Assembly: GCA_045132895.1 (NCBI GenBank)
Contig: JBGUTC010000078.1
Span: forward strand, 1 to 14,886
DNA: 14,886 nt
Direction of reading: 5' to 3'
Source of the DNA: UMGS755 sp045132895
Lineage (GTDB): Bacteria; Bacillota; Clostridia; UBA1381; UBA9506
A program made the position numbers and the translations under genes. The notes under the pieces are model-generated. The model saw only the letters and a program-made list of their open reading frames with translations. It ran no database searches and had not been told where the DNA came from. Positions within the stretch are counted from its first letter, which is position 1. The number at the start of each line of letters is the position of its first letter. This document shows, piece by piece, positions 5,935-13,165 of this stretch.

Positions 5935-5961
5935 ACATTTCTCCCATGATCGCATATAGTA
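5935..5961 (+). promoter_or_regulatory. Sigma-K-like promoter of cwlJ-gerQ
   Basis: AC (5935-5936) followed after 16 bp by CATATAGTA (5953-5961) fits the sigma-K pattern AC-N16-CATANNNTA. The -10 also shares CATA with sigma-E and sigma-G sites, so the exact sporulation sigma factor is uncertain. No good sigma-A elements are seen before cwlJ, which agrees with spore-specific expression. Confidence 0.45.
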
Positions 5962-6013
5962 ATACTGAGCCCGTAAAAAAAGTCTAGCGGGCAGAAAGGC
6001 TGCGTGAACGCCG

Positions 6014-6454
6014 ATGGCTTTGTCAGACAGAGAACTGCTGGCACGACTTGTACAATGCGAGGCAGGCGGAGAGGGCGACAACGGCATGCGAGCTGTAGCA
6101 AGTGTTGTGATGAACCGCGTCAGAGCGCCCGGCGGGGAATATGCACGAATCGGCCGGGGCAGCATCCGGAACATTATTTTTCAGCCGGGCCAATTCACCT
6201 GCGTCAAAGAGGTTGTCGCCGGGCAATATAATGCTCAGAACATTTACAACATGCGCCCCGAAGCCATCCATTTCGAAATTGCTGATTGGGCAATTGCCGG
6301 AAACAGGCTCTCTCCTCTGGGGCAGGCACTCTGGTTTTTTAATCCCTATGTGCCTACCTGCCGACAGAACTTTCCCAGTAGCGTTGGTGTTTTTGTCACC
6401 CGCGTTGTAAATCATTGTTTTTACAATCCAACAGATGCATATTTTAGGACCTAA
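6014..6454 (+). CDS. cwlJ: Spore cortex-lytic cell wall hydrolase CwlJ
   Basis: The 146-residue protein is one SleB/CwlJ hydrolase domain with no signal peptide, as in CwlJ, which is placed in the coat and degrades cortex peptidoglycan during germination. Features are the ARLVQCEAGGEG block with the presumed catalytic Glu16, VASVVMNRV at about 29-37, IFQPGQF, ALWFFNP, and the C-terminal HCFYNPT block typical of CwlJ. It is close to the roughly 142 residues of B. subtilis CwlJ and lacks the peptidoglycan-binding domain of SleB. An in-frame stop at 6005-6007 limits the start to the ATG at 6014; only a weak AGAAAGG at long spacing precedes it. gerQ follows after 26 nt, and GerQ is known to be needed for CwlJ localisation, which supports the call. 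Confidence 0.88.
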   Translation: MALSDRELLARLVQCEAGGEGDNGMRAVASVVMNRVRAPGGEYARIGRGSIRNIIFQPGQFTCVKEVVAGQYNAQNIYNMRPEAIHFEIADWAIAGNRLSPLGQALWFFNPYVPTCRQNFPSSVGVFVTRVVNHCFYNPTDAYFRT

Positions 6455-6480
6455 TTTTTTCCCGAAAGGAACGTGAAAAC

Positions 6481-6954
6481 ATGCCAAACGACAACATGAT
6501 GTATTCACAGGAAGACAGAGACCAAAGCTGGAATGTCGGCACATCGCCGGAAACCGGTGGCAGAAGCTACCCGGGATATTTTGATACACCGCCCTCCGGC
6601 AATCGCCTGGATCCATCTCCTCAGGAGCCTGCTAACGAAGTGGGCAATCCCCAAACCACAGAGGAAGCATACTTAGGCTCTTTTCAGGCAGTTTTGCAGG
6701 ATAACCTGGGCTATTTTGTTGTCATTGAATTTCTGATTGGCACTAACGGTTTAACGGAAAAAGAGGGTGTTCTCTACGCCGTTGGTAACAACTTCGTCAC
6801 CCTTTACGAAGCAGAAACAGACCGTTACATAGTTTGCGATTTATTCTCCATTAAATTTGTTACCTTCTTCCGCCAGAGACCAAACGGCAACCGCGACAAT
6901 CGCTTAGGATATGAAAGTAATATGTCTTATGGCGGCATGGTGCCCCGCAGATAA
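6481..6954 (+). CDS. gerQ: Spore coat protein GerQ
   Basis: GerQ is an inner-coat protein that anchors CwlJ and is cross-linked late in coat maturation. The 157-residue product has a polar, Gln/Asn/Pro/Gly-rich N-terminal half (about 1-58) and a C-terminal GerQ domain (about 62-142) with EEAYLGSFQAVLQDNLGYFV, GVLYAVGNNFVTLYE, and YIVCDLFSIKFVTFF, matching the family's YIENILRxNxGK...VTVY / GxIxxAGxDHIILxD / YxLLxxYLDYVTF pattern. It is preceded by AAAGGA 10 nt before the ATG and follows cwlJ in one transcript. It is somewhat shorter than B. subtilis GerQ, with the difference in the variable N-terminal part. A strong terminator follows. Confidence 0.88.
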   Translation: MPNDNMMYSQEDRDQSWNVGTSPETGGRSYPGYFDTPPSGNRLDPSPQEPANEVGNPQTTEEAYLGSFQAVLQDNLGYFVVIEFLIGTNGLTEKEGVLYAVGNNFVTLYEAETDRYIVCDLFSIKFVTFFRQRPNGNRDNRLGYESNMSYGGMVPRR

Positions 6955-6964
6955 GCCGGATACA

Positions 6965-7000
6965 AAAAACGGACCTGTGAACAATCACAGGTCCGTTTTA
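6965..7000. terminator. Bidirectional intrinsic terminator between gerQ and the epimerase gene
   Basis: A perfect 12-bp stem (6969-6980 ACGGACCTGTGA with 6985-6996) closes a 4-nt loop ACAA and is flanked by an A-run on the left and a T-run on the right. It can therefore end both the plus-strand gerQ transcript and the minus-strand epimerase transcript, whose stop lies at 7010-7012. Confidence 0.93.
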
Positions 7001-7009
7001 ATATTCTTT

Positions 7010-8158
7010 TTACAGCCATTCTTCCGGCTTTTCTTCCGTTTTACCAAAAGCATATAAAATCGCATCTACAATGCGCTTTGATGCATAACCGTCACCATAG
7101 GGATTAATGGCACGGCTCATTTCCTCATACGCCCCGGTATCAGAGAGAAGTTCATGTGCCATATTGTAAATCACATCTTCCTCCGTGCCGGCAATTTTAA
7201 CGGTTCCGGCATAGACTGCCTCAGGACGCTCGGTTTCGCTACGGAGCACCAAAACCGGCTTACCTAAAGAAGGAGCCTCTTCCTGCAGACCGCCGGAGTC
7301 TGTCATAACAAAATAACAACGGCTCATCAGGTTATGCAGTTCTTCTACGTCTACGGGGTCAATGAGCAGAATCCGGTCGTGACCACCTAAGATTTCCATA
7401 GCCGGCTCACGAACTGCCGGATTTAAGTGCATCGGGTAAATAACCTTAACGTCAGGATGGTCTTCCACCATTCTTTTAACCGCTGTCAGAATCCGCACTA
7501 AAGGCTCACCCAGATTTTCGCGGCGATGTGCCGTTAACAGAATCACGCGGCCGTCAGAGAAATCCACATTTTTAAGAGCTTCTGTTTGGAACTGATAGTC
7601 TTCCGTTACCGTGTGACGAACAGCATCAATGACTGTGTTGCCCGTTACATAAATTTTTTCTTCCGGTACCAGTTCTTTTAACAGATTCTCCCGGTTATTC
7701 TTCGTGGGCGCAAAATATAAATCTGTCAGCGCCGTCGTCAGTTTCCGGTTCATTTCTTCCGGATAGGGAGAATATTTATCATAGGTTCTAAGACCTGCTT
7801 CTACATGACCTACCTGAATTTTGCAATAAAATGCCGCCAGAGCGCCGGCAAAGGTTGTAGACGTGTCGCCGTGCACCAAAACGATATCCGGTGCTGCCTC
7901 CTGCATAACACCCTCAAGACCGGTCAGGGCTTTAGAGGTAATGGTAGACAGGGTCTGACGCTGCTGCATGATATCCAGGTCATACCGGGGCACAATATCA
8001 AAGCGCTCCAACACCTGGTCCAGCATCTGACGATGCTGCGCGGTTACACAAACAATGGATTCAATTTCTTCCCGTTTTTCCAGTTCCTTGACCAGAGGCG
8101 CCATTTTTATCGCCTCAGGGCGGGTACCGAATACGGTCATGACTTTAATTTTCTGCAT
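7010..8158 (-). CDS. wecB: UDP-N-acetylglucosamine 2-epimerase (non-hydrolysing)
   Basis: The enzyme interconverts UDP-GlcNAc and UDP-ManNAc in the cytoplasm and supplies ManNAc for teichoic-acid linkage units or other envelope polysaccharides. The 382 residues are full length. Motifs are FGTRPEAIKMAPL at 10-22, HGDTSTTFAGALA (Asp98), VGHVEAGLRT (Glu120), PEEMNR (Glu134), TAHRREN (His211), and TDSGGLQEEAPSLGKPVLVLR with the substrate-binding loop near residue 290; the Asp/Glu/Glu/His set matches the catalytic residues of E. coli WecB. A GGAGG lies 5 nt before the ATG. It starts 12 nt after the tagO-like gene, in the same operon. The name mnaA is used for this enzyme in Bacillus. Confidence 0.95.
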   Translation of the reverse strand: MQKIKVMTVFGTRPEAIKMAPLVKELEKREEIESIVCVTAQHRQMLDQVLERFDIVPRYDLDIMQQRQTLSTITSKALTGLEGVMQEAAPDIVLVHGDTSTTFAGALAAFYCKIQVGHVEAGLRTYDKYSPYPEEMNRKLTTALTDLYFAPTKNNRENLLKELVPEEKIYVTGNTVIDAVRHTVTEDYQFQTEALKNVDFSDGRVILLTAHRRENLGEPLVRILTAVKRMVEDHPDVKVIYPMHLNPAVREPAMEILGGHDRILLIDPVDVEELHNLMSRCYFVMTDSGGLQEEAPSLGKPVLVLRSETERPEAVYAGTVKIAGTEEDVIYNMAHELLSDTGAYEEMSRAINPYGDGYASKRIVDAILYAFGKTEEKPEEWL

Positions 8159-8170
8159 AAGAGCCTCCGC

Positions 8171-9271
8171 TTACTTAGTTTCGTTTTCTTTGTCCGGCGT
8201 TTCCTCCGGATGCTTCGTTTCTTCGACGGTGTGGTTCATCAGCGTAAATGCAAATACGCCCACCACAATAATAGAACCCATAATCATCAATCCCCGTTTT
8301 AAGTCAACCAACAGCATCGCAATGGCACTGATGGCTAAAACGGCAGATAATATATACAAAATTAAAACCGTTGTGCGGTGAGAAAAACCACGATCAATCA
8401 ATCTGTGATGAAGGTGACCTCTGTCCGGTGTCATAATAGACTGACCTTTAAGCAGTCGGCGGATAATGGCAAAAGCCGTGTCGAAAATCGGAAGACCTAA
8501 CACCAGCATTGGGACTATAAAAGCAACATAGGTCTTAAACGGGCCCTGAATTGAAACGCACGCCAGCGTAAAGCCCAGGAAGGTAGAACCCGTATCCCCC
8601 ATAAAGAGTTTTGCAGGATTAAAATTATAAGGCAGAAAGCCAAAACAAGCACCTGCCAAAGCCGCTGTCATAACCAAAAGCGTAACAGACTGCACATTCA
8701 CAAGGAGTAAAATCGATAACAACGCAACCGCAGCAATAGAAGAAACGCCTGCAGCCAGACCATCAAGCCCGTCAATCAGATTTACCGCATTGGTCACGCC
8801 GGCAATCCAGAGGATACTTCCGGCAATGGATAACCACATCGGCAGACTGATTAACTCATTGGTAAAGGGATTCGTGATAACAAAAACCCGGACGCCCAAC
8901 AGAACCGGAATTGACGCCGCAACAAGCTGGATTAAAAACTTCAGTTTTGCTGAACGGGGCTTAATATCGTCAAAGATACCAAGAACAACAATGATGACGC
9001 TGCCGATTAAAATACCGATTAAACCCGTGTTCAAAGAACCCGTCGGCAGAATAAATTCTGCAAAACAGAAAACGCTGACCAAAAAGCCGAGAAAAATAGC
9101 CAGACCACCCATGCGCGCTTTCGGCTCTTTATGCATTCTGCGCCCGTCTTTGGGAACGTCAACCGCACCCAAACGGAAAGCCAGACGCTTTGCCAGCGGC
9201 GTTGCCGCATATGAAATCACGAGGGCCACAACAAAGGCAAATATAATAAAAATTCCATTGTTCTGATTCAT
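8171..9271 (-). CDS. tagO: Undecaprenyl-phosphate GlcNAc-1-phosphate transferase (TagO/WecA, MraY family)
   Basis: This integral membrane protein of 366 residues has about ten or eleven hydrophobic segments. It is expected to transfer GlcNAc-1-P from UDP-GlcNAc to undecaprenyl phosphate, the first step of wall teichoic acid and related polymer synthesis. Conserved cytoplasmic motifs are FDD (Asp101-Asp102), NAVNLIDGLDGLAAG (162-175), FMGDTGSTFLGF (Asp226) and the histidine loop HLHHR at 286-290. The charged C-terminal tail (about 350-366) is variable. The ATG at 9271 is chosen, with AAGGA 10 nt upstream; a longer frame up to 9361 would begin upstream of the promoter. It is co-transcribed with the epimerase, which supports a teichoic-acid-type role. 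The exact acceptor pathway is not proven. Confidence 0.88.
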   Translation of the reverse strand: MNQNNGIFIIFAFVVALVISYAATPLAKRLAFRLGAVDVPKDGRRMHKEPKARMGGLAIFLGFLVSVFCFAEFILPTGSLNTGLIGILIGSVIIVVLGIFDDIKPRSAKLKFLIQLVAASIPVLLGVRVFVITNPFTNELISLPMWLSIAGSILWIAGVTNAVNLIDGLDGLAAGVSSIAAVALLSILLLVNVQSVTLLVMTAALAGACFGFLPYNFNPAKLFMGDTGSTFLGFTLACVSIQGPFKTYVAFIVPMLVLGLPIFDTAFAIIRRLLKGQSIMTPDRGHLHHRLIDRGFSHRTTVLILYILSAVLAISAIAMLLVDLKRGLMIMGSIIVVGVFAFTLMNHTVEETKHPEETPDKENETK

Positions 9272-9323
9272 AATGACACAATCCTTTCCGGCACTACCGG
9301 TTTTATCTATCGCAATCAAACAA

Positions 9324-9352
9324 ATTATATAATGATTCAAGGAATTTGTCAA
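9324..9352 (-). promoter_or_regulatory. Consensus sigma-A promoter of the tagO-wecB operon
   Basis: On the minus strand TTGACA (9352-9347) and TATAAT (9329-9324) are both perfect and are separated by 17 bp. The start should lie near 9317, giving a leader of about 45 nt. Housekeeping, high-level expression is expected. Confidence 0.88.
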
Positions 9353-9405
9353 GTTTTTCACACTTTTTTAACAATTTTTCCCGCTTTTCTTTAGCTAATT
9401 CTAAC

Positions 9406-9440
9406 AAAAACCTCTCTGCCGGAAATCTGCGACAGAGAGG
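9406..9440 (-). terminator. Intrinsic terminator of the secreted-protein gene
   Basis: CCTCTCTG (9411-9418) pairs with CAGAGAGG (9433-9440) and, read on the minus strand, is followed by TTTTT (9410-9406). It lies 14 nt past the stop of the large secreted protein and just upstream of the tagO promoter, insulating the two. Confidence 0.85.
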
Positions 9441-9454
9441 TTTAAAGTTTCTAT

Positions 9455-12400
9455 TTAATTCGCTGAAATAGCGCCTAAAACTTTTTGAGATTCACACAGG
9501 GGTTTTAACGTATCGGCACCATCCCAAAGATAAAGAACAACACTGTCAGCACCTAAAGTGCTTAACTCACTTGTGTCAGCTAAAACATCGTCGTGTGCCG
9601 CCAGAGTCACCGTTTTCGCAGCAGCAGAAACCAGTTTATCGCCCTGATAAGAAGCTACCAGAACATAAGCACTGCCATCTACCGGAGAGGCTACGCTGAC
9701 TTTCTTATCATAAGCATTATAGTCCATCGCGAATTCAGAAAGTCCTAAACCGGGCATCCGGCTATAAAACAGGACATCATGGAGACTTGCATCGCCGTAG
9801 CCGGTATTACCGCCGGTAGCTGCAAAGGCATTCTGCAGGCTCAGATAACTAACAGAATCAGCCTTATGGGAAGATAATACATTTTTTACAACCTCGTGAC
9901 CGTTAATCCAGACAGAGAAGGTTGAATCTGCTGTATGGAAGGTTGCTTTGACATGCATTTTAGTCTGATTGCCTGCTGTATTAAAGTACGCATATTTTGC
10001 CGTTGTACTGTCGGAAGAAGCATCCGGGCGGTATTCTACAGAGGTATAAGTGGCACTGTTAATACTCCACCATCTGATGGTGGTATAACGATTGCCGTTG
10101 GTTCCAAAGAAATAAAAGTCAGTTGTGGCATTCGCCAGCCCGCGGCTGGTATTGAATTCAACGGTGAAGTCACCGGTAACCGTATCCTGATTTTCTTTTA
10201 AGTACACAACGGCACCGGAGGTTTTCGCTCTGTCTGTTACCACCAGGCTACCACCGGACTGTGCCATATTGGAAAGCGTCACCTGATTGGAAACCGTAGC
10301 TCCGTCAAAGGAATTTTGATACTGCTGGATCGAAGTTTCATGGTCACCTGTTAAATCTGTAATGGAAATATATTCAACAACGGGGTCACAGGAAGTAGCA
10401 AAAGCAGCGATGCTGACAGAAACAAAATCGCCCGCTCCTAAGCAATAGCCACTACCTGTATAGACGCCATTCATCCAAAGGGAAACTTCTTCTGTGTTGG
10501 TGTTAATTTCTGCATAAAGATGCATTTTCGTATTGGAAACGCTACTGGTCGGTTGATTTAATTGCTGACCATCTTTCGTAGTAGCCCAGTTTTTATTCAA
10601 GGCGCTATTCCACCAACGGGGGTAGAAAAGGGTTCCGGAACTGCTGTTAAAATAAACATCCAACGCATGGCTACAACTGGTACGGCTGACCATCAGTTCA
10701 ACAGCAAACTTACCTTTCTTCGCCGCACCGTTTTCATCTGCTAATAACGTCACAGAAGAAGAAGCAGCTACAGACGTTCCGGCTTTTAAGACACCGTTTT
10801 CTTCTTTCACCGTTGTTTTACCGGCATTTGAAACAGAAATATTTTTCGCCATAACGCCGTCATCAAAATTGTCAGCATAGAGCACTTTGCCCGGCATCTT
10901 CGTCTCATAAACCGCCAGATTGTCTATATTGATATCCGTTGTCAAACCGGTAGCCTTACTCTGCAGGAAGTTAATGTTTAACAGACCTGCCGGAGCTGCG
11001 CTACATTGTTCAGCGCAGATAAACTTATCGTTGAGCCAGAGTCTGAACTGGCCCTTGCCGGAGTCAAAGGCAATTTTAAAATTCAAAGTATCTGTCCTCA
11101 CATCAGCAGCTGATAAATCCATTCTGGCACCACCATTGTAGAAGATGGCAATCTGCTTATTGGCCATAACAGAAATCTGCATATACTGTCCGTTGCTGCC
11201 GTTAAAATAGGCTGTCAGACCTGTATAGGTATTGTTTTTTGTCATGGTATATTCCACGATACTGGAACCGTAAATCGGAGTTTTATCTGCCTTTAAGTAA
11301 ACCGTTGCAGAAACAACATCACCGTCAGACGCTTCTGTCCGCTTAAAATGCAAAACGCCGTTTTCTTCTTTAACATTACCCTGAATACTAGTAATGGTTG
11401 TTGCATCCATACTGTTATCATCAAAATTATCTGAGCGAATCAGCGCACCTTTTTCCGGCATCACTTTTGTACCGGTGCTGTCTACCGGACCTTCTTTACC
11501 GGGAACACGGAAAGAAAAGACTTTCTCTTTGGAAGCGCCCTGACCATCAAAAATTGTTGCTGTCAAGGTAACAGAGGTGGTCAGTTCCGGCGTTCTGACC
11601 ACGCCGGTTTCAGAAGAAATAACTTCCTCGTTACTGGATTCCCACAGAATCGTACTGCCGTTTACCCCCTTACCCGGCAGCGTTAAATTACCGGTAGCCG
11701 TAGCATCGGTGGATGCTTCTGTCTGCAGAGAGGCACGGGTCAGCGCATCATAGTCTGCAATAACCGCCTCGGAAGCCGGCAGTTTTTCAAAGAGGTACTG
11801 TCCTTTCCACTGAACAGACTCACCCTGGTCCACCTCACAGGGAATACCACTTACCAGATTGAAATAGGCTTTATTGGTACCTGCATGCGTCGCAACATTG
11901 TGGTTATCTGCCAGATAGTCAAGACGACCCAGACCAACCGTTCTGTCTAAGGTCATAACCAGTCTGTCGCCGTCTCTATTACTATGGACAACAGCATTGA
12001 CATTGGGATAGGCCGCCTTTGTACCGGAAACATGGGTATAGTAGCCGCCAACATAGGAATTTTCCTGACCGTTGGTAAATTGAATCATGTCTGCTGTATA
12101 GGTACGGGAAACAGACTGCAGACCGAAATACTGGGTAATAGTCACATCGTTAAGGGCCGTCAGCGTATTTTCAACATCAACTACATTGCCGGAGATGGTA
12201 TAGTGGACCACTTCACGAAGACCGGAAGCGCCGTTTGCTGCCGTGGTTCCGGTAAAGAGTTCATTGGTAACAATCAGTTCAACAACGGAGCCTTCTAAGG
12301 TCATATTCCCTGTTTTGACTTCGCCATCTACTTTAATAACAACAGATTCGGATCTGGCAGAAGGAGTGCCGTCTGCTTCTTTTTTATGCCAGCCGCCGGA

Positions 12401-12727
12401 ATAAATTGCCGTATCGTCTGCCGCCTCTCTTGCTTTCATCAGAACCGGACCAACCCAGTCGGTGCCGGAAGAAAGCCAGGTAGAACCCGGCGTCGTAGCA
12501 TTTGCCGCACTTTTCGCGATTGTGTTCAGCTGCGTCAGACTGTTGGGGCCGCAAGGTCCAAACTGAAGCCAGAGTTTCTCATCCGTTCCGTAATTACTGC
12601 CGATGGTAATACTGGAACCGCTAATGATGACCGTGTTACTCGGTGCTGCTGTTTCTGAAAAGACCGGAACAGCGAAAACCGACAAAACTAACATCACTGC
12701 CAATATAAGGGATATAATCCGTTTCAT
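9455..12727 (-). CDS. Large secreted multidomain protein with atrophied Ig and three LamG-like modules
   Basis: The 1090-residue protein has a classical signal peptide (MKRIISLILAVMLVLSVFAV..., cut expected after about Ser24). The N-terminal region (about 30-320) is beta-rich and of no family I recognise. It is followed by an atrophied bacterial Ig domain (about 328-409, with ILWESSNEEVISSETG and VTLTATIFDGQG). Three successive concanavalin-A/LamG-like beta-sandwiches follow at about 428-613, 614-794 and 795-993, each opening with a (D/S)NFDD- or NSFDG-like turn and carrying an (F/V)xLW(L/M)N or FSVWING strand. The C-terminal module (about 994-1090) is small and beta-rich. I see no LPXTG, SLH or dockerin anchor. 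The start at 12727 has AGGAGG 7 nt upstream. A carbohydrate- or matrix-binding role is inferred from the folds; no catalytic residues can be assigned. Confidence 0.8.
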   Translation of the reverse strand: MKRIISLILAVMLVLSVFAVPVFSETAAPSNTVIISGSSITIGSNYGTDEKLWLQFGPCGPNSLTQLNTIAKSAANATTPGSTWLSSGTDWVGPVLMKAREAADDTAIYSGGWHKKEADGTPSARSESVVIKVDGEVKTGNMTLEGSVVELIVTNELFTGTTAANGASGLREVVHYTISGNVVDVENTLTALNDVTITQYFGLQSVSRTYTADMIQFTNGQENSYVGGYYTHVSGTKAAYPNVNAVVHSNRDGDRLVMTLDRTVGLGRLDYLADNHNVATHAGTNKAYFNLVSGIPCEVDQGESVQWKGQYLFEKLPASEAVIADYDALTRASLQTEASTDATATGNLTLPGKGVNGSTILWESSNEEVISSETGVVRTPELTTSVTLTATIFDGQGASKEKVFSFRVPGKEGPVDSTGTKVMPEKGALIRSDNFDDNSMDATTITSIQGNVKEENGVLHFKRTEASDGDVVSATVYLKADKTPIYGSSIVEYTMTKNNTYTGLTAYFNGSNGQYMQISVMANKQIAIFYNGGARMDLSAADVRTDTLNFKIAFDSGKGQFRLWLNDKFICAEQCSAAPAGLLNINFLQSKATGLTTDINIDNLAVYETKMPGKVLYADNFDDGVMAKNISVSNAGKTTVKEENGVLKAGTSVAASSSVTLLADENGAAKKGKFAVELMVSRTSCSHALDVYFNSSSGTLFYPRWWNSALNKNWATTKDGQQLNQPTSSVSNTKMHLYAEINTNTEEVSLWMNGVYTGSGYCLGAGDFVSVSIAAFATSCDPVVEYISITDLTGDHETSIQQYQNSFDGATVSNQVTLSNMAQSGGSLVVTDRAKTSGAVVYLKENQDTVTGDFTVEFNTSRGLANATTDFYFFGTNGNRYTTIRWWSINSATYTSVEYRPDASSDSTTAKYAYFNTAGNQTKMHVKATFHTADSTFSVWINGHEVVKNVLSSHKADSVSYLSLQNAFAATGGNTGYGDASLHDVLFYSRMPGLGLSEFAMDYNAYDKKVSVASPVDGSAYVLVASYQGDKLVSAAAKTVTLAAHDDVLADTSELSTLGADSVVLYLWDGADTLKPLCESQKVLGAISAN

Positions 12728-12766
12728 ATGGAAGCCTCCTAAATACATATACTGCTTAATAAGAAT

Positions 12767-12795
12767 ATTATCGCATAAACCATCAAAATTTGCAA
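12767..12795 (-). promoter_or_regulatory. Possible sigma-A promoter of the secreted-protein gene
   Basis: On the minus strand TTGCAA (12795-12790) and GATAAT (12772-12767) are 17 bp apart, with the start expected near 12760, about 33 nt before the ATG. The match is moderate (4/6 and 5/6), but the position is right and the region is AT-rich. The rest of the gap 12796-12891 shows no further structure. Confidence 0.4.
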
Positions 12796-12891
12796 TCTCT
12801 ATTTTTTTTACTTTTCTTCATTTTTTGAAGTCATAACAAATAGAGTCATCTTGAAATAAACAAATAGGCAGATTTATGATTTTTTCAGCAT

Positions 12892-12923
12892 AAAAAAAAG
12901 ATGACGCTACATTTGTAACGTCA
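12892..12923 (-). terminator. Intrinsic terminator of the gyrA-XRE unit
   Basis: TGACG (12902-12906) pairs with CGTCA (12919-12923). After one mismatch, TAC (12908-12910) pairs with GTA (12915-12917). Read on the minus strand the hairpin is followed by a run of eight T (12899-12892). It begins about 10 nt after the stop of the XRE gene. Confidence 0.82.
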
Positions 12924-12932
12924 CCATTATTT

Positions 12933-13142
12933 TTATTTAGATTCCGTCAGACCTAAAATCCAATCTGCCGAAGCATTGTAGTACTTACAAAGCTTCATCA
13001 GATGCTCCAGAGGCAAAGACCGAACACCCAGTTCATATTTGGAATAAACCTGTTGACGAATCCCCAAAACCTCTGCAATCTGCCGCTGGGTCAGTTTTTT
13101 CTCTTCCCGCAAGTCTCTGATTCTGTCATTATAATGTTTCAT
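12933..13142 (-). CDS. Small XRE-family helix-turn-helix transcriptional regulator
   Basis: The 69-residue protein is essentially one Cro/CI-type HTH_3 domain. It shows IRDLREEKKLTQRQIAEVLG (helices 1-2) and IRQQVYSKYELGVRSLP (recognition helix and turn), then a hydrophobic third part ending YYNASADWILGLTE, the usual ending of these compact regulators. No sensor or dimerisation domain follows, so it may act as a dimer through the HTH domain alone. The ATG at 13142 has AAGGAGG 7 nt upstream. It lies only 23 nt after the gyrA stop with no terminator between, and a terminator follows it, so it is probably co-transcribed with gyrA. The target genes are unknown. Confidence 0.88.
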   Translation of the reverse strand: MKHYNDRIRDLREEKKLTQRQIAEVLGIRQQVYSKYELGVRSLPLEHLMKLCKYYNASADWILGLTESK

Positions 13143-13165
13143 CTCTTCCCCTCCTTCTATGGATT

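Noticed and set aside
6023..6616. Minus-strand 197-codon frame opposite cwlJ-gerQ
   Set aside because: Shadow of two well-supported genes; it has no ribosome binding site and no family features.
9272..9361. N-terminal extension of the tagO-like protein
   Set aside because: The extension would start at or before the consensus promoter and has no ribosome binding site; the start at 9271 gives the usual family N-terminus.
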